Assembly (NCBI GenBank): GCA_034440615.1
Contig: JAOTOM010001587.1
Coordinates: 1-64,000 of the forward strand
Length of the DNA stretch: 64,000 nucleotides
Source: Ashinkailepas kermadecensis
Taxonomy: Eukaryota; Arthropoda; Thecostraca; Neolepadidae
Direction of reading: 5' to 3'
Position numbers and translations under genes: made by a program. Positions 1-12,614 of the stretch are shown piece by piece (the stretch's first letter is position 1; every line of letters begins with the position of its first letter). Under the pieces are notes generated by a model. The model did no database searches and was not told where the DNA came from. It saw only the letters and a list, made by a program, of their open reading frames with translations.

Positions 1-479
1 CTTTCGGGAATATGCACTGGTCCCTGGTGGTTGTGGACTTCCCAGCACAGATCATCGGCTGCTTCGACTCCCTTGGGATATTCCATCACCAAGGCTGAAA
101 TGACACTTCTGCAAAATTCATCGTTCTGGCAAGGCCGAGAGCCTCCCTGCAGTGGCACCGATGGCGATACGCTTGCCCTGACGATGTGGACAGGCAGCAA
201 GACGGGAGCAGCTGCGGAGTGCACTTCTGCCTGTATGTGCACATCATGCTCACGGGAATTCGACGAAGTATGAGCCTCGGTCGTCAAGAAGTAGCGGCAA
301 CACGCGCCTACATTAGGAACCAAATTCTAACGTCAAAGAAGTGTTCCAATGCGTTTGTAGGAACATTATCCAAGGGACAGGATATCAAAATGTTTGTTGT
401 CGCTCCTGCAAAAATGGAGCACCACCTAGACTGGCAAGGGCTTCTCATAAAAATGGGATCAAGTGCTCTGAATGAATGA
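1..479 (+). pseudogene. Ulp1/SENP-like C48 cysteine protease, 3' part, with premature stop
   Basis: One reading frame (codons starting at base 3) runs through the window edge to 479 and shows the catalytic signature of C48 (Ulp1/SUMO-protease-fold) peptidases. First comes 'MHWSLVVVDF', holding the catalytic His, then 'CFDSLG' with the catalytic Asp, and about 45 codons later 'QQDGSSCGVHFCLY' with the Gln and catalytic Cys. A TGA at 96-98 interrupts the frame between Asp and Cys, and the 5' part lies outside the window. Family knowledge: such proteases remove SUMO-like tags in host cells, but related copies are also carried by DNA transposons. With an internal stop and repeat-rich surroundings I read it as a decayed or transposon-borne copy; a small intron removing the stop is not excluded. 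Confidence 0.6.
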
Positions 480-1614
480 CGAACCAAATATCATACGAAA
501 CCGACCGTTCGGAGGGCTGTTGCACATCAGCATGGTACTGCTGCACCTACCCGACTTCTGCAACTACTTGGCGTGGATTCCGCATGCCGCAGCTGGGCAC
601 AGTGCAGTGCAACACGAACTTTAGTCACCCGATGTCTTGCCAGAACTCATGACAGTTTCTTGCAGGCCGATAGGTGGCTCGGCGAAAGCCGGCGACGGGC
701 AGGACTGGCGACTTAAGTGTGTTCTGTGTTTGTTGGATAACATCAGTATTTGTGTTTGGTTTGGCCGGAAGAATACGTTTTGGTTATATGGGCTCGCTAC
801 TGAACAGGGTCCATGCTGCACCTGCCTAGGCCCTCACTAAGTTCATATGTTCCGCGTTCAGTAGTCTAATGGCTAGTTTGTTTATGTTGGACATAAATTG
901 AAGTGATGTGACTGAACGTCTGTGCTTGTATTCAAGTTTATCGTGTTAGGGTTGTGTGAACATCACCTCGGAACTGTGTACTTGGCGCATTTCCTCGCGT
1001 TAAGGGTACTCTGGCCAATGGCCAGTGGCATCGTGTGCGCCCGATGACTCCCACCCACTGGGACACTCCCGGCCACGCCTCGTGAAAGTGGTCGTCCGCT
1101 GCCGAGCGAAGCAACGTATCCTGGCCAGCAGCGAGCAAAACTCGCACAAGATGTCCCGCTCTTGCGTCACCCCGCTATAAATCTCCACCTGCAGCAGCTG
1201 GACCAGCACGTGCTGCTACATGTAGCCTGGTACGGTGAATAGGATACCCTGAGGACTGAAAATGTCGCTCGAGTGAAGGTGAGAGTAGTAATTGCTTGAA
1301 AGGGATTCAGTGTCGACCAGTGAGCGTGTTTGCCGTCTTGATCACATGGATCATGTCTGACTTCGATATCAAACGGCTCATAACGCTTTTGATAGCATAT
1401 CATTTTCCAACGGTACGTCTTTAGCATAGCGTCGTGCTGCGGTAGATTCTCATTGTCAGGATGGCAATTGCAATGGAAAGGGTTTTTAAGTGTGATACGA
1501 GCGGGGCCAGAGGCCGAGGAAATTGTCTTCAACCACTGGAACATTAGTTCGCGTTTAGAGCATCATACATTTTTACCGACAATACCTAGCTTCTGAAAAA
1601 TCATAGCATGCGGC
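480..1614. other. No recognisable gene
   Basis: Several short open frames on both strands (the longest 125 codons, minus strand, 1167-1544) show no motif I recognise and no splice-site context. Treated as noncoding spacer between the protease relic and the satellite. Confidence 0.5.
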
Positions 1615-4600
1615 GTTAACCTCTAAAGGTCAAAGTTTAATGGGATGGAAAATTACGGCCGCCATTGTGATCAACGCGCCAAGTACTTTCTATGTGCGAT
1701 GGTACACTCGAACTGCGGGAATCCAGGTGTTTGACGAATCTGAACCACAGTGGTCGAATGTAAATATGGTGATATACATTTGGCTCTCTAGGGCTCATTT
1801 TTTTTAATGTAACGCAAACCGGTTTTCGTCATCACAATAAGCGCTTAGACCAGCATAAAATACCACATCTTAGTCCAAATTGTAGGGGTCCGGGGTCAAC
1901 GTCCTTGGTGAAAGACCATCATCCTTGACCTCTGTAGGTCAAAGTTTCCAATGTGATGGAAAATAACTGCCACTACTGTGACAAGCGAGCCGAGTACTAT
2001 ATGTATGCAAGGTTCCAGGAGAATCGCAGGGGTCCGGGTATTAGCGAATCTGAATCTGAGTGGTCGAATGTAAATATGGTGGAGATACATTTGGCTCTGT
2101 AGGGCATATTTTTCAATGTGACGCAAAACGGTTTTCGCCATTGTAATCAGCGCGTAGAAGAGCATAACATACCCCATCTTAGTCCAAATTGTAGGGGTCC
2201 GGGGTCAACGTCCTTGCTGAAAGACCATCGTCCTTGGCCTCTGTAGGTTAAAGTTTCCAATGTGATGGTAAATGACTGCCACTACTGTGATAAGCGAGCC
2301 GAGTACTATATGTATGCAAGGTTTCAGGAGCATCGCAGGGGTCCGGGTATTAGCGAATCTGAATCTGAGTGGTCGAATGTAAATATGGTGGAGATACATT
2401 TGGCTCTGTAGGGCTTATATTTCAATGTGACGCAAAACGGTTTTCGCCATTGTAATCAGCGCGTAGAACAGCATACCATATCCCAACTTAGTCCAAATTG
2501 TAGGGGTCCGGGGTCAACGTCCTTGCTGAAAGACCATCGTCCTTGACCTCTGTAGGTCAAAGTTTCCAATGTGATGGGAAATAACTGCCACTACTGTGAT
2601 CATCGAGCCGAGTACTATATGTATGCAAGGTTTCAGGAGAATCGCAGGGGTCCGGGTGTTTAGCGAATCTGAATCTGAGCGGTCGAATGTAAATATGGTT
2701 GAGATACATTCGGCTCTGTAGGGCTTATGTTTCAATGTGACGCAAAACGGTTTTCGCCATTGTAATCAGCGCGTAGAAGAGCATCACATACCCCAACTTA
2801 GTCCAAATTGTAGGGGTCCGGGGTCAACGTCCTTGCTGAAAGACCATCGTCCTTGACCTCTGTAGGTCAAAGTTTCCAATGTGATGGGAAATAACTGCCA
2901 CTACTGTGATCATCGAGCCGAGTACTATATGTATGCAAGGTTTCAGGAGAATCGCAGGGGTCCGGGTGTTTAGCGAATCTGAATCTGAGCGGTCGAATGT
3001 AAATATGGTTGAGATACATTCGGCTCTGTAGGGCTTATGTTTCAATGTGACGCAAAACGGTTTTCGCCATTGTAATCAGCGCGTAGAAGAGCATAACATA
3101 CCCCAACTTAGTCCAAATTGTAGGGGTCCGGGGTCAACGTCCTTGCTGAAAGACCATCGTCCTTGGCCTCTGTAGGTTAAAGTTTCCAATGTGATGGGAA
3201 ATGACCGCCACTACTGTGATAAGCGAGCCGAGTACTATATGTATGCAAGGTTCCAGGAGAATCGCAGGGGTCCATGTCTCCATATCTCCATGTATATATG
3301 GTGGAGATACATTTGGATCTGTAGGGCTTATTTTTCAATGTGACGCAAAACAGGTTTCGCTAATGTAATCAGCGCGTAGAAGAGCATAACGTACCCCAAC
3401 TTAGTCCAAATTGTAGGGGTCCGGGGTCAACGGACGACTTCCTTGCTGAAAGACCATCGTCCTTGACCTCTGTAGGTTAAAGTTTCCAATGTGATGGGAA
3501 ATGACGGCCACTACTGTGATAAGCGAGCCGAGTACTATATGTATGCAAGGTTTCAGGAGCATCGCAGGGGTCCGGGTAATAGCGAATCTGAATCTGAGTG
3601 GTCGAATGTAAATATGGTGGAGATACATTTGGCTCTGTAGGGCTTATTTTTCAATGTGACGCAAAACGGTTTTCGCCATTGTAATCAGCGCGTAGAAGAG
3701 CATAACATACCCCAACTTAGTCCAAATTGTAGGGGTCCGGGGTCAACGTCCTTGCTGAAAGACCATCGTCCTTGGCCTCTGTAGGTTAAAGTTTCCAATG
3801 TGATGGGAAATGACTGCCACTACTGTGATAAGCGAGCCGAGTACTATATGTATGCAAGGTTTCAGGAGAACCGCAGGGGTCCGGGTGTTTAGCGAATCTG
3901 AATCTGAGTGGTCGAATGTAAATATGGTGGAGATACATTTGGCTCTGTAGGGCTTATTTTTCAATGTGACGCAAAACGGCTTTCGCCATTGTAATCAGCG
4001 CGTAGAACAGCATACCATATCCCAACTTAGTCCAAATTGTAGGGGTCCGGGGTCAACGTCCTTGCTGAAAGACCATCGTCCTTGACCTCTGTAGGTCAAA
4101 GTTTCCAATGTGATGGGAAATAACTGCCACTACTGTGATAAGCGAGCCGAGTACTATATGTATGCAAGGTTTCAGGAGCATCGCAGGGGTCCGGGTAATA
4201 GCGAATCTGAATCTGAGTGGTCGAATGTAAATATGGTGGAGATACATTTGGCTCTGTAGGGCTTATATTTCAATGTGACGCAAGACGGTTTTCGCCATTG
4301 TAATCAGTGCGTAGAAGAGCATAACATACCCCAACTTAGTCCAAATTGTAGGGGTCCGGGGTCAACGTCCTTGCTGAAAGACCATCGTCCTTGGCCTCTG
4401 TAGGTTAAAGTTTCCAATGTGATGGTAAATGACTGCCACTACTGTGATAAGCGAGCCGAGTACTATATGTATGCAAGGTTTCAGGAGCATCGCAGGGGTC
4501 CGGGTATTAGCGAATCTGAATCTGAGTGGTCGAATGTAAATATGGTGGAGATACATTTGGCTCTGTAGGGCTTATATTTCAATGTGACGCAAAACGGTTT

Positions 4601-7600
4601 TCGCCATTGTAATCAGCGCGTAGAACAGCATACCATATCCCAACTTAGTCCAAATTGTAGGGGTCCGGGGTCAACGTCCTTGCTGAAAGACCATCGTCCT
4701 TGACCTCTGTAGGTCAAAGTTTCCAATGTGATGGGAAATAACTGCCACTACTGTGATCATCGAGCCGAGTACTATATGTATGCAAGGTTTCAGGAGAATC
4801 GCAGGGGTCCGGGTGTTTAGCGAATCTGAATCTGAGCGGTCGAATGTAAATATGGTTGAGATACATTTGGCTCTGTAGGGCTTATTTTTCAATGTGACGC
4901 AAAACGGTTTTCGCCATTGTAATCAGCGCGTAGAAGAGCATAACATACCCCAACTTAGTCCAAATTGTAGGGGTCCGGGGTTAACGTCCTTGCTGAAAGA
5001 CCATCGTCCTTGGCCTCTGTAGGTTAAAGTTTCCAATGTGATGGTAAATGACTGCCACTACTGTGATAAGCGAGCCGAGTACTATATGTATGCAAGGTTT
5101 CAGGAGAATCGCAGGGGTCGCATGAATCTGCATATCTCCATGTAATATATGGTGGAGATACATTTGGCTCTGTAGGGCTTATTTTTCAATGTGACGCAAA
5201 ACAGGTTTCGCCATTGTAATCAGCGCGTAGAAGAGCATAACGTACCCCAACTTAGTCCAAATTGTAGGGGTCCGGGGTCAACGGCTCCTTGCTGAAAGAC
5301 CATCGTCCTTGACCTCTGTAGGTTAAAGTTTCCAATGTGATGGGAAATGACGGCCACTACTGTGATAAGCGAGCCGAGTACTATATGTATGCAAGGTTTC
5401 AGGAGCATCGCAGGGGTCCGGGGTATTAGCGAATCTGAATCTGAGTGGTCGAATGTAAATATGGTGGAGATACATTTGGCTCTGTAGGGCTTATATTTCA
5501 ATGTGACGCAAAACGGTTTTCGCCATTGTAATCAGCGCGTAGAAGAGCATAACATATCCCAACTTAGTCCAAATTGTAGGGGTCCGGGGTCAACGTCCTT
5601 GCTGAAAGACCATCGTCCTTGACCTCTGTAGGTCAAAGTTTCCAATGTGATGGGAAATAACTGCCACTACTGTGATAAGCGAGCCGAGTACTATATGTAT
5701 GCAAGGTTTCAGGAGCATCGCAGGGGTCCGGGTGTTTAGCGAATCTGAATCTGAGTGGTCGAATGTAAATATGGTGGAGATACATTTGGCTCTGTAGGGC
5801 TTATATTTCAATGTGACGCAAAACGGTTTTCGCCATTGTAATCAGCGCGTAGAAGAGCATAACATACCCCAACTTAGTCCAAATTGTAGGGGTCCGGGGT
5901 CAACGTCCTTGCTGAAAGACCATCGTCCTTGACCTCTGTAGGTCAAAGTTTCCAATGTGATGGGAAATAACTGCCACTACTGTGATCATCGAGCCGAGTA
6001 CTATATGTATGCAAGGTTTCAGGAGAATCGCAGGGGTCCGGGTGTTTAGCGAAGCTGAATCTGAGCGGTCGAATGTAAATATGGTTGAGATACATTTGGC
6101 TCTGTAGGGCTTATTTTTCAATGTGACGCAAAACGGTTTTCGCCATTGTAATCAGCGCGTAGAAGAGCATAACATACCCCATCTTAGTCCAAATTGTAGG
6201 GGTCCGGGGTCAACGTCCTTGCTGAAAGACCATCGTCCTTGGCCTCTGTAGGTTAAAGTTTCCAATGTGATGGGAAATGACCGCCACTACTGTGATAAGC
6301 GAGCCGAGTACTATATGTATGCAAGGTTCCAGGAGAATCGCAGGGGTCCATGTCTCCATATCTCCATGTATATATGGTGGAGATACATTTGGATCTGTAG
6401 GGATTATTTTTCAATGTGACGCAAAACAGTTTTCGCTAATGTAATCAGCGCGTAGAAGAGCATAACGTACCCCAACTTAGTCCAAATTGTAGGGATCCGG
6501 GGTCAAAGGACGACTTCCTTGCTGAAAGACCATCGTCCTTGACCTCTGTAGGTTAAAGTTTCCAATGTGATGGGAAATGACGGCCACTACTGTGATAAGC
6601 GAGCCGAGTACTATATGTATGCAAGGTTCCAGGAGCATCGCAGGGGTCCGGGTAATAGCGAATCGGAATCTGAGTGGTCGAATGTAAATATGGTGGAGAT
6701 ACATTTGGCTCTGCAGGGCTTATTTTTCAATGTGACGCAAAACGGTTTTCGCCATTGTAATCAGCGCGTAGAAGAGCATCACATACCCCAACTTAGTCCA
6801 AATTGTAGGGGTCCGAGGTCAACGTCCTTGCTGAAAGACCATCGTCCTTGATCTCTGTAGGTTAAAGTTTCCAATGTGATGGTAAATGACTGCCACTACT
6901 GTGATAAGCGAGCCGAGTGCTATATGTATGCAAGGTTCCAGGAGAATCGCAGGGATTTGGGTGTTTAGGAATCTGAATCTGAGTGGTCGAATGTAAATAT
7001 GGTGGACATACAGTTAGCTCTGTAGGGCTTATTTTTCAATGGACGCAAAACGGTTTTCGCCATTGTAATCAGCGCGTAGAAGAGCATAACATATCCCATC
7101 TTAGTCCAAATCGTAGGCGTCCGGGTTCAACGTCCTTGCTGAAAGAGCATCGTCCTTGACCTCTGGAGGTCAAAGTTTCCAATGTGATGGAAAATAACTG
7201 CCACCACCGTGTTCAGCATGCTGAGTGCTATCTGTGTGCAAGTTTTTAGAGGAATCGTAGGGGTCCGGGTCGACGATTTCGAACTTCGATGACCTCTGGA
7301 GGTCGAACTTTGCAATGTGATGGAAAATGAATGGTAGCACCGTGATGAGCACTATTTGTACAATCTATGTACAAGTTTTCGCCGAAATCGTAGGGGTCCG
7401 GGTGAATGACCTTGGAATTCGTTGGCCTCTGGAGGTCAAACTTCTCAATGTGATGGAATTTAAATGCTATCACTGTGATACGCACCATTGGTGCTATCTG
7501 TGTGCAATTGTTCATCGAAATCGTAGGGGTCCGAGCTAACGACCTTGAAATTCGATGACCTCTGGAGGACAAAGCGTTTAATGTGATGGGAAGTAACTGC

Positions 7601-7690
7601 TACCGCTGTAATAAGCACTATTAGTACTGCATGTGTGCAAAGTTTTGGCGAAATCGTAGGGGTCCGGGTTCGAATCTAAATCCGAATGTG
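1615..7690. repeat. Satellite array, 309-bp dimeric higher-order unit, about 18-19 units
   Basis: Near-identical units recur every 309-310 bp (for example 'GAAAGACCATCGTCCTTG' near 2220, 2530, 2840, 3150, 3760, 4070, 4379, 4688). Each unit is itself a dimer of two diverged ~155-bp monomers. Both halves open with 'CTCTGTAGG' and continue 'TTTCCAATGTGATGG' in one half and 'TTTTCAATGTGACGC' in the other, followed by a related 'TGTGATAAGCG' or 'TGTAATCAGCG'. A few units (near 3290, 5125, 6350) carry an alternative middle segment containing 'ATCTCCATGTA', indicating exchange between variant units. The 60-93-residue minus-strand frames inside are the same repeat read over and over, so I do not call them genes. 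Confidence 0.95.
7158..7690. repeat. 133-bp monomeric edge of the satellite
   Basis: At the right edge the dimer structure is lost. Diverged monomers start at 7158, 7291, 7424 and 7557, exactly 133 bp apart, each beginning 'GACCTCTGGAGG' or near to it and containing 'TCAATGTGATGGAA' and 'CGTAGGGGTCCG'. They match the first half of the 309-bp unit with a ~22-bp length difference, so they look like the older monomer form from which the dimer was amplified. Confidence 0.85.
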
Positions 7691-8225
7691 AATCCGAATA
7701 TGAAGCTGTCTTGACAGACGTCGTTTCGTGCTATATTATAATTGCTGCATATTCGCACGGGAAGAAGTTTTGACCCGAATAATCCAGCTGTTTATGAACG
7801 CCCCTCTTATATTTTATGCTCATGATGATCAGTGCATCGAATACTATCTGGGGACCAATTGTGCAGGAAATATGAAGAGTCCGACATCATGGACTCTGAC
7901 ATTTGACCTTGAATATCTCAGCTGTTTATGAACGCCCCTCTTAGTTTTATTCTCATGATGATCAGTGCATCGAGAACTACCTGTGGACCAATTGTGAAGG
8001 GAATCTGAAGAGTCCGACCTCATGGACTCTGACTTTTGGCCTTGAATGTCTCAGCTGTTTATGAACGCCTCTCTTAGCTTGTATGCTCATGATGATCAGT
8101 GCGTCGAGTTCTACCCGTCTGCGAATTTTGAAGGAAATGGGAAGAGTCCGCCCTTCCGGCCAATATCAATCTCAATATCATGTCGCTGTCGCTAGTTTGA
8201 CGGACGTGAATAAGTTTTATTTTAT
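7690..8225 (-). repeat. Mobile ~132-bp tandem-repeat element, copy A
   Basis: Contains about three units with 'CAGCTGTTTATGAACGCC' and 'CATGATGATCAGTGC'. It starts with a segment ('CACGGGAAGAAGTTTTGACC') and ends with a segment ('GCCAATATCAATCTCAATAT') that both recur, reverse-complemented, around the arrays at 42.5-43.2 kb. Matching ends at distant loci indicate a discrete mobile unit with a tandem-repeat core rather than a simple satellite. Confidence 0.75.
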
Positions 8226-8229
8226 CAGT

Positions 8230-8754
8230 ATTCTAAATACCATTTTTTTAGAAGCATTGGCGGATTCAGTGGACACAATAGTCTGCAGTTTGGTGGGGGT
8301 CAAAGTCCGGTGAATGATGGGCGGCAAATAGTCCCGGGTCAGCAAAACAGTAAGTGATATTCCTGAGGTAAAATATGTTCACGGATTTACTGGGCCATCG
8401 GCCACCGCCAGCACGGAAGCACAATAGTGGCGGAGCCTGCGGGGGAGCCAGGGCCGGTACAGGTGGTTTCGCTCACCTTCCATGCCGCTTTTTGTGACCT
8501 GAACAATTGGTCATATGCGTCAGAATGACACTGTCTCCTTCATGACAAGCCATTTTTTGCCCACCAGCGTTCATGGGCATCGTCAAGATGGGCGCCGAGG
8601 GTGGGGCGGCACGTCCCCTCAAACTTTGTGAAATTTAGCTTTTAGCTATGGCATTGCACGGATAAAATAGACATAAAGAAACCTCGATCTCACCCCCTAG
8701 CGGCGTACCCACGGGGGGGGCAAAGGGGAAATAGTTCCCTGAGAGGTGGTAGGC
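8230..8754. other. Unique noncoding sequence
   Basis: No gene or RNA motif seen. Includes a run of eight G near 8712 next to the start of the degenerate repeat. Confidence 0.5.
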
Positions 8755-9245
8755 TCCCAAGAATCGCGTCGAGGTTAAAAAAATTGTGCCGAAGCCCAGA
8801 CAAATCGCACTGGGGCCAAAATAATTCCATCATGGCCCATAAAATATCGCTGGGGGCCCATATTTCTCATCGAGACCCCAAATAAGCACAGCATACCTGG
8901 AATTCCCGCAAGGGTTTAAAAACTCGTACTGAGGTCCGAAGTTGCATCGGGCCCCAAAAGCACCCCCGGGACCCGAAAGGAATCAAGCCGGCGCTCCGAA
9001 AATGAAGCAGGGGCCCCGTAGTCATTCCGGGTCAGGAGAATCGTTCCGAAGCACTAGAAATCACGCCACAGGCTTCTAAGGATCGTGTGGGGCCCGAAAA
9101 AAACTTGCTGAACGCCGAAAAACAAATCACGTGGGGCTCAAAAACTTCAGTCGAGGCCAAAATATATCGCGTCGGGAGCCCAAAAAGAAATCAAGCCGTT
9201 GCTTCGAAAAGTCGTACGCTGGAAAAGAACATTTCAACCGGGAGG
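8755..9245. repeat. Highly degenerate ~21-bp tandem repeat
   Basis: Some 22-24 successive segments of 19-24 bp share the pattern A-rich start, 'TCGCGT' or similar, then 'GGGGCCC', then A-rich end; the approximate consensus is AAATCGCGTCGGGGCCCAAA. Clear members include 'AAATCGCACTGGGGCCAAAA' (8800s), 'AATATCGCTGGGGGCCCATA' and 'GGATCGTGTGGGGCCCGAAA' (9080s). Individual units are so diverged that a standard tandem-repeat search may miss the array. Confidence 0.6.
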
Positions 9246-9249
9246 GGGA

Positions 9250-12200
9250 GGGGTTGAAATCCGGTGGCTTAGAAATGATTGTGGTATGTCGGGACCTGCC
9301 CAGGGAAAATTAGTTGTCACTAATGATTGTAATGGCAAAATGAGACCCTATATAAATACTGGTCGAAATCCGTGAACTCTTTTAATGACGGTAGGTAAAC
9401 CTCCCTCCCAGTCAGTTTGCACTCGAGGAAATGCCCTAGATACGCCACTGTCATCCTATTATAAATCCGTGGTGACGCCTACGCCAGTCTTCCCGAGGCC
9501 CTGGTCCAGAAGAGGTGCACAGTCGGGTGCAGCGAAATGGCGCTACAATGGTACACGATGGCGCAAGGTCGCCTTGCGCCAATCCAGGCAATCCTTTCAA
9601 CAGGCCGACGTTATCAGAGATGTTCTGTGGTTCTGCGCATGGGTATCGATTTGGCATATGTTAGTGGCGTTAATACCCCTCCCATTCCCCAATGTTGACT
9701 CGATCCCCAAAACAATGTCAATTTTTACAGACACCTATTGGCGGCTTCCCAATGTATTTCTGTTCTGACATTATCGCCATGTACTGGCCATTCACCCGCA
9801 CTAATTATTTTCATAAATTGACATCCCTGTTCGGTTTAACAACGTAAATTTGCGGAAGTTGGAGCAGGAGACAAAGTTGGTGCTGAAGCTGCAATACCTG
9901 TAATATAATATATTCCCATACATGGCCACGGGCAGTGGCGTCACCAGGGATGGGGCTGGGGGGTTGCGACCCATGGCATGCTCAGATTTTGCACGGGCAT
10001 CAATGAAGACTAGATGAAATTGCCCCTGACGGGTCAAGAGCCCCTGGCGAAAAGCTCTGGTGACGCCCCTGGTCAATGGTGGGGTACACTGGTCGAAAGG
10101 TTGGTTACCCTTCCCAACTCAAAAATGAATCCTCTTCCGTCGTTGTGGTTTGTTCGTTAACTTCGGACCGCCAGGTTGATTGCAAAAAAACCTGATGCGT
10201 ATTTTGGACGTACACTTTCAATTTTTCATATGGATGCGCGTAACTCCAGTCAATAAATGCATTTGATCGGTAATTGTACTGCAACCCTCTTCTAAGATTT
10301 TGATAAATCCATTGGCACAAAACAATGAGAAACATATGCAAAATAACAATTGACGTTCTATCCGCCCCGCGAACTTGAAACCGCCTCTATTTTGTCCCCC
10401 CAGCTAAATCTGCGAACCACACTGCTATCTGCCATCTGCCTGGACACACACACATCAGCTATCTGCCTGGAAACAGTAAGAGCTCTACACAATACTTCTA
10501 GATATTTGACAAGTAGCAACCTTTCTTTTCAAACCAGTTCACGAAACTTTCAAGTAAATTGTGCTTCACGATTGTGGCCCAATTTTAACCTCTACTTACT
10601 GAGGGAACTGGCCTGCTAGATCTACCAGTAAACACGATGATGCCAACAGTTCACAATGCCGAGTAGGAAAACCCCACAAGTTTGGCGCGTGCGGGCTCAG
10701 AGACGAATCGGATCACGTACTTTAGGCGGTTTGCATTCCGCGTGGTCCTCGCTACCTCGGATCTCCCAGCAGCACACACAGCTCGCTTCAACAGCGCCCC
10801 AGTCTTGCCGAGCCAGCGATCGCATCGACCAGCGACCGTGCGGAGACGCAGTCACGCGACAGGGGCCGTACCTGTCGGAACACATCCCGACTACGCAACT
10901 CTGGGGCCGGCAGGCCGTACAAAGCCAACGTGCTGAGATAGGCAGGGTGCACTTCGACGAGATAGCCGAGGCTTACTCTGATCCATAGACCAATCATTTT
11001 ACAGCCCAAAGCCCAGAGTCGTTCCTAGGCGGAGACGCAGCGGCAATATTCATATGCCGATTAACACAACCCCGTCGTGTCGTGAGGTAGAGTATTTGGT
11101 TAAAATCTGTGTATGCACGAGCCAGCTTTGTGCTGCAATGTTCCGTGGCCGCAGCCATTCTCCAGAACATCGATTACCTGCAGCCAACACCACTTCATAT
11201 TGTAGGGCCAGCATTGAGAAAACATGTACACAAACACGTAAAAACACCTAACAACGATGTACGAAGACCCAGTGTGTGCAAGGGCAACACGGGAACAAGA
11301 CTCAACGGAACAGGAAAATTGACTTGGGCAATCGACCGGTTTACTACTTCGATGCATTCACAAGGAATGAAGGAACACAAACCAAAGGTAAGTATTTATC
11401 GTCCGTCTGGCCATCACTTAGTTGGTTGTCCCAAGTAATCCAACCTTCCGCACCATATCGAGGTATGAATAACTATCTGCCGGATCCGGATGCCGGGATC
11501 ACGCAAGATCACCCCGACCCAATGTTTGTGGTTAGACACAGAAGTGCAACTTCTAAACTTCCATCACACTTAGAAAATCGGCAGTGTTATACGTGTCACT
11601 TGTCACGCCACATTGCATTGAAACTTGAAACCCATTCTTGTGAATAATTTTACATCAGTATCCAAGTGTCCCGGGGGTCGAATTTGTTTTGCTCCCTCAA
11701 AGGTTTGTTGTCCTGCTGAATTTGTCAGTGGATAATCGCATTTATAGTCGGCGACTACATCACACTAAGCCTGCTCTGTAGTCGCCATATTGTGCTGCTT
11801 AGCGGACTTCTGCTGTGGAATCATACGTTAGCCATGACTATATTTGTGGTACACAAACTCGACACTCAATTCCTTAGATTAACGCTCAATCATTTTTACT
11901 TTTACATTAACTTTGAAACAAGGATGCATGACTATTATTCTCATGGGCTCACAAGAATGCATGACTACTCTCAATGTCCAGGGTATGGTCGCATTCACCT
12001 CTATTGAAGTGAATCGCATTCACTTCACGGTCTTCTACTCGCCCGGAACGTTCCTCCGCCTAGCTGTAATGGCCCACATAGTGTCACGATAACCGAAACC
12101 GACGACCCTGGGACGCAGCCTGCACACACACACGCACGCACACACGCATACAAGTGGACGAAAAGGCGGCGGGTGCTGTTGAGCACACTAGCCTGACTTG

Positions 12201-12521
12201 TTCAACTTGACTGTCTAAAACCTGGGTAGCAACAGCACGACCTCACCCGACTGGAAGGTGGTGGGTACCGCAGAAGGCACCGCGTCTTGATCACGACCTT
12301 GCCAAACCACCTCTGAATTATAGCGACAGTTCCCCGCATCGTTCCCCTGGACTATAGCGCCGGTTCTCCGAATAATCACTTCCGTGCACTATGACGAGAA
12401 GCCGGAGCGAACCCACCCCGCGCTGCTGGCACTAAGCGGAAACTTCGCCCTACAAGCGGTGGGTTTGGCGCCGCTGTACCGCGAAACCCCAGACGTCGGG
12501 TCGCGGGTCACAGGTTGCAGG
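9250..12521. other. 3' flank of pasha, no gene recognised
   Basis: Moderate-complexity DNA without an open frame I can support. A (CA)-rich microsatellite lies at about 12122-12150. The text 'GTGGCGTCACCAGGGATGG' near 9934 resembles common decayed-transposon sequence. The gene's 3' UTR must begin below 12522 on the minus strand; I could not fix its poly(A) site. Confidence 0.5.
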
Positions 12522-12614
12522 TCACAGGTCGACCACGTCCAGTGTGACGCCGGACTCGGAGGGGCCGGCTGCCTCCTCGTCTAGCTGCAGCAGTCCGATC
12601 GGCGTCACCTGTTT
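12522..12614 (-). CDS. pasha: pasha terminal coding exon 12
   Basis: Thirty codons and TGA (12524-12522). Begins after 'GTCCACAG|' in phase 0 and ends 'GVTLDVVDL', resembling the vertebrate C-terminus 'GEPLCTVDV'. It was found by looking for a phase-0 exon with such an ending; it lies 3.5 kb downstream of exon 11, so it is less secure than the others. Confidence 0.75.
   Translation of the reverse strand, partial: KQVTPIGLLQLDEEAAGPSESGVTLDVVDL

Noticed and set aside
1896..6704. Fifteen or so 60-93-codon minus-strand frames with almost the same protein
   Set aside because: They are the 309-bp satellite read in one frame; no start context, no splice or promoter signal, and units with disrupted frames are as well conserved as those without.
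1615..7690. CRISPR array or bacterial origin
   Set aside because: Units are contiguous with no unique spacers, and the window has spliced genes, SINEs and LTR elements.
10656..11438. Overlapping frames of 84-110 codons
   Set aside because: No motif and frames on both strands of similar length; consistent with chance.
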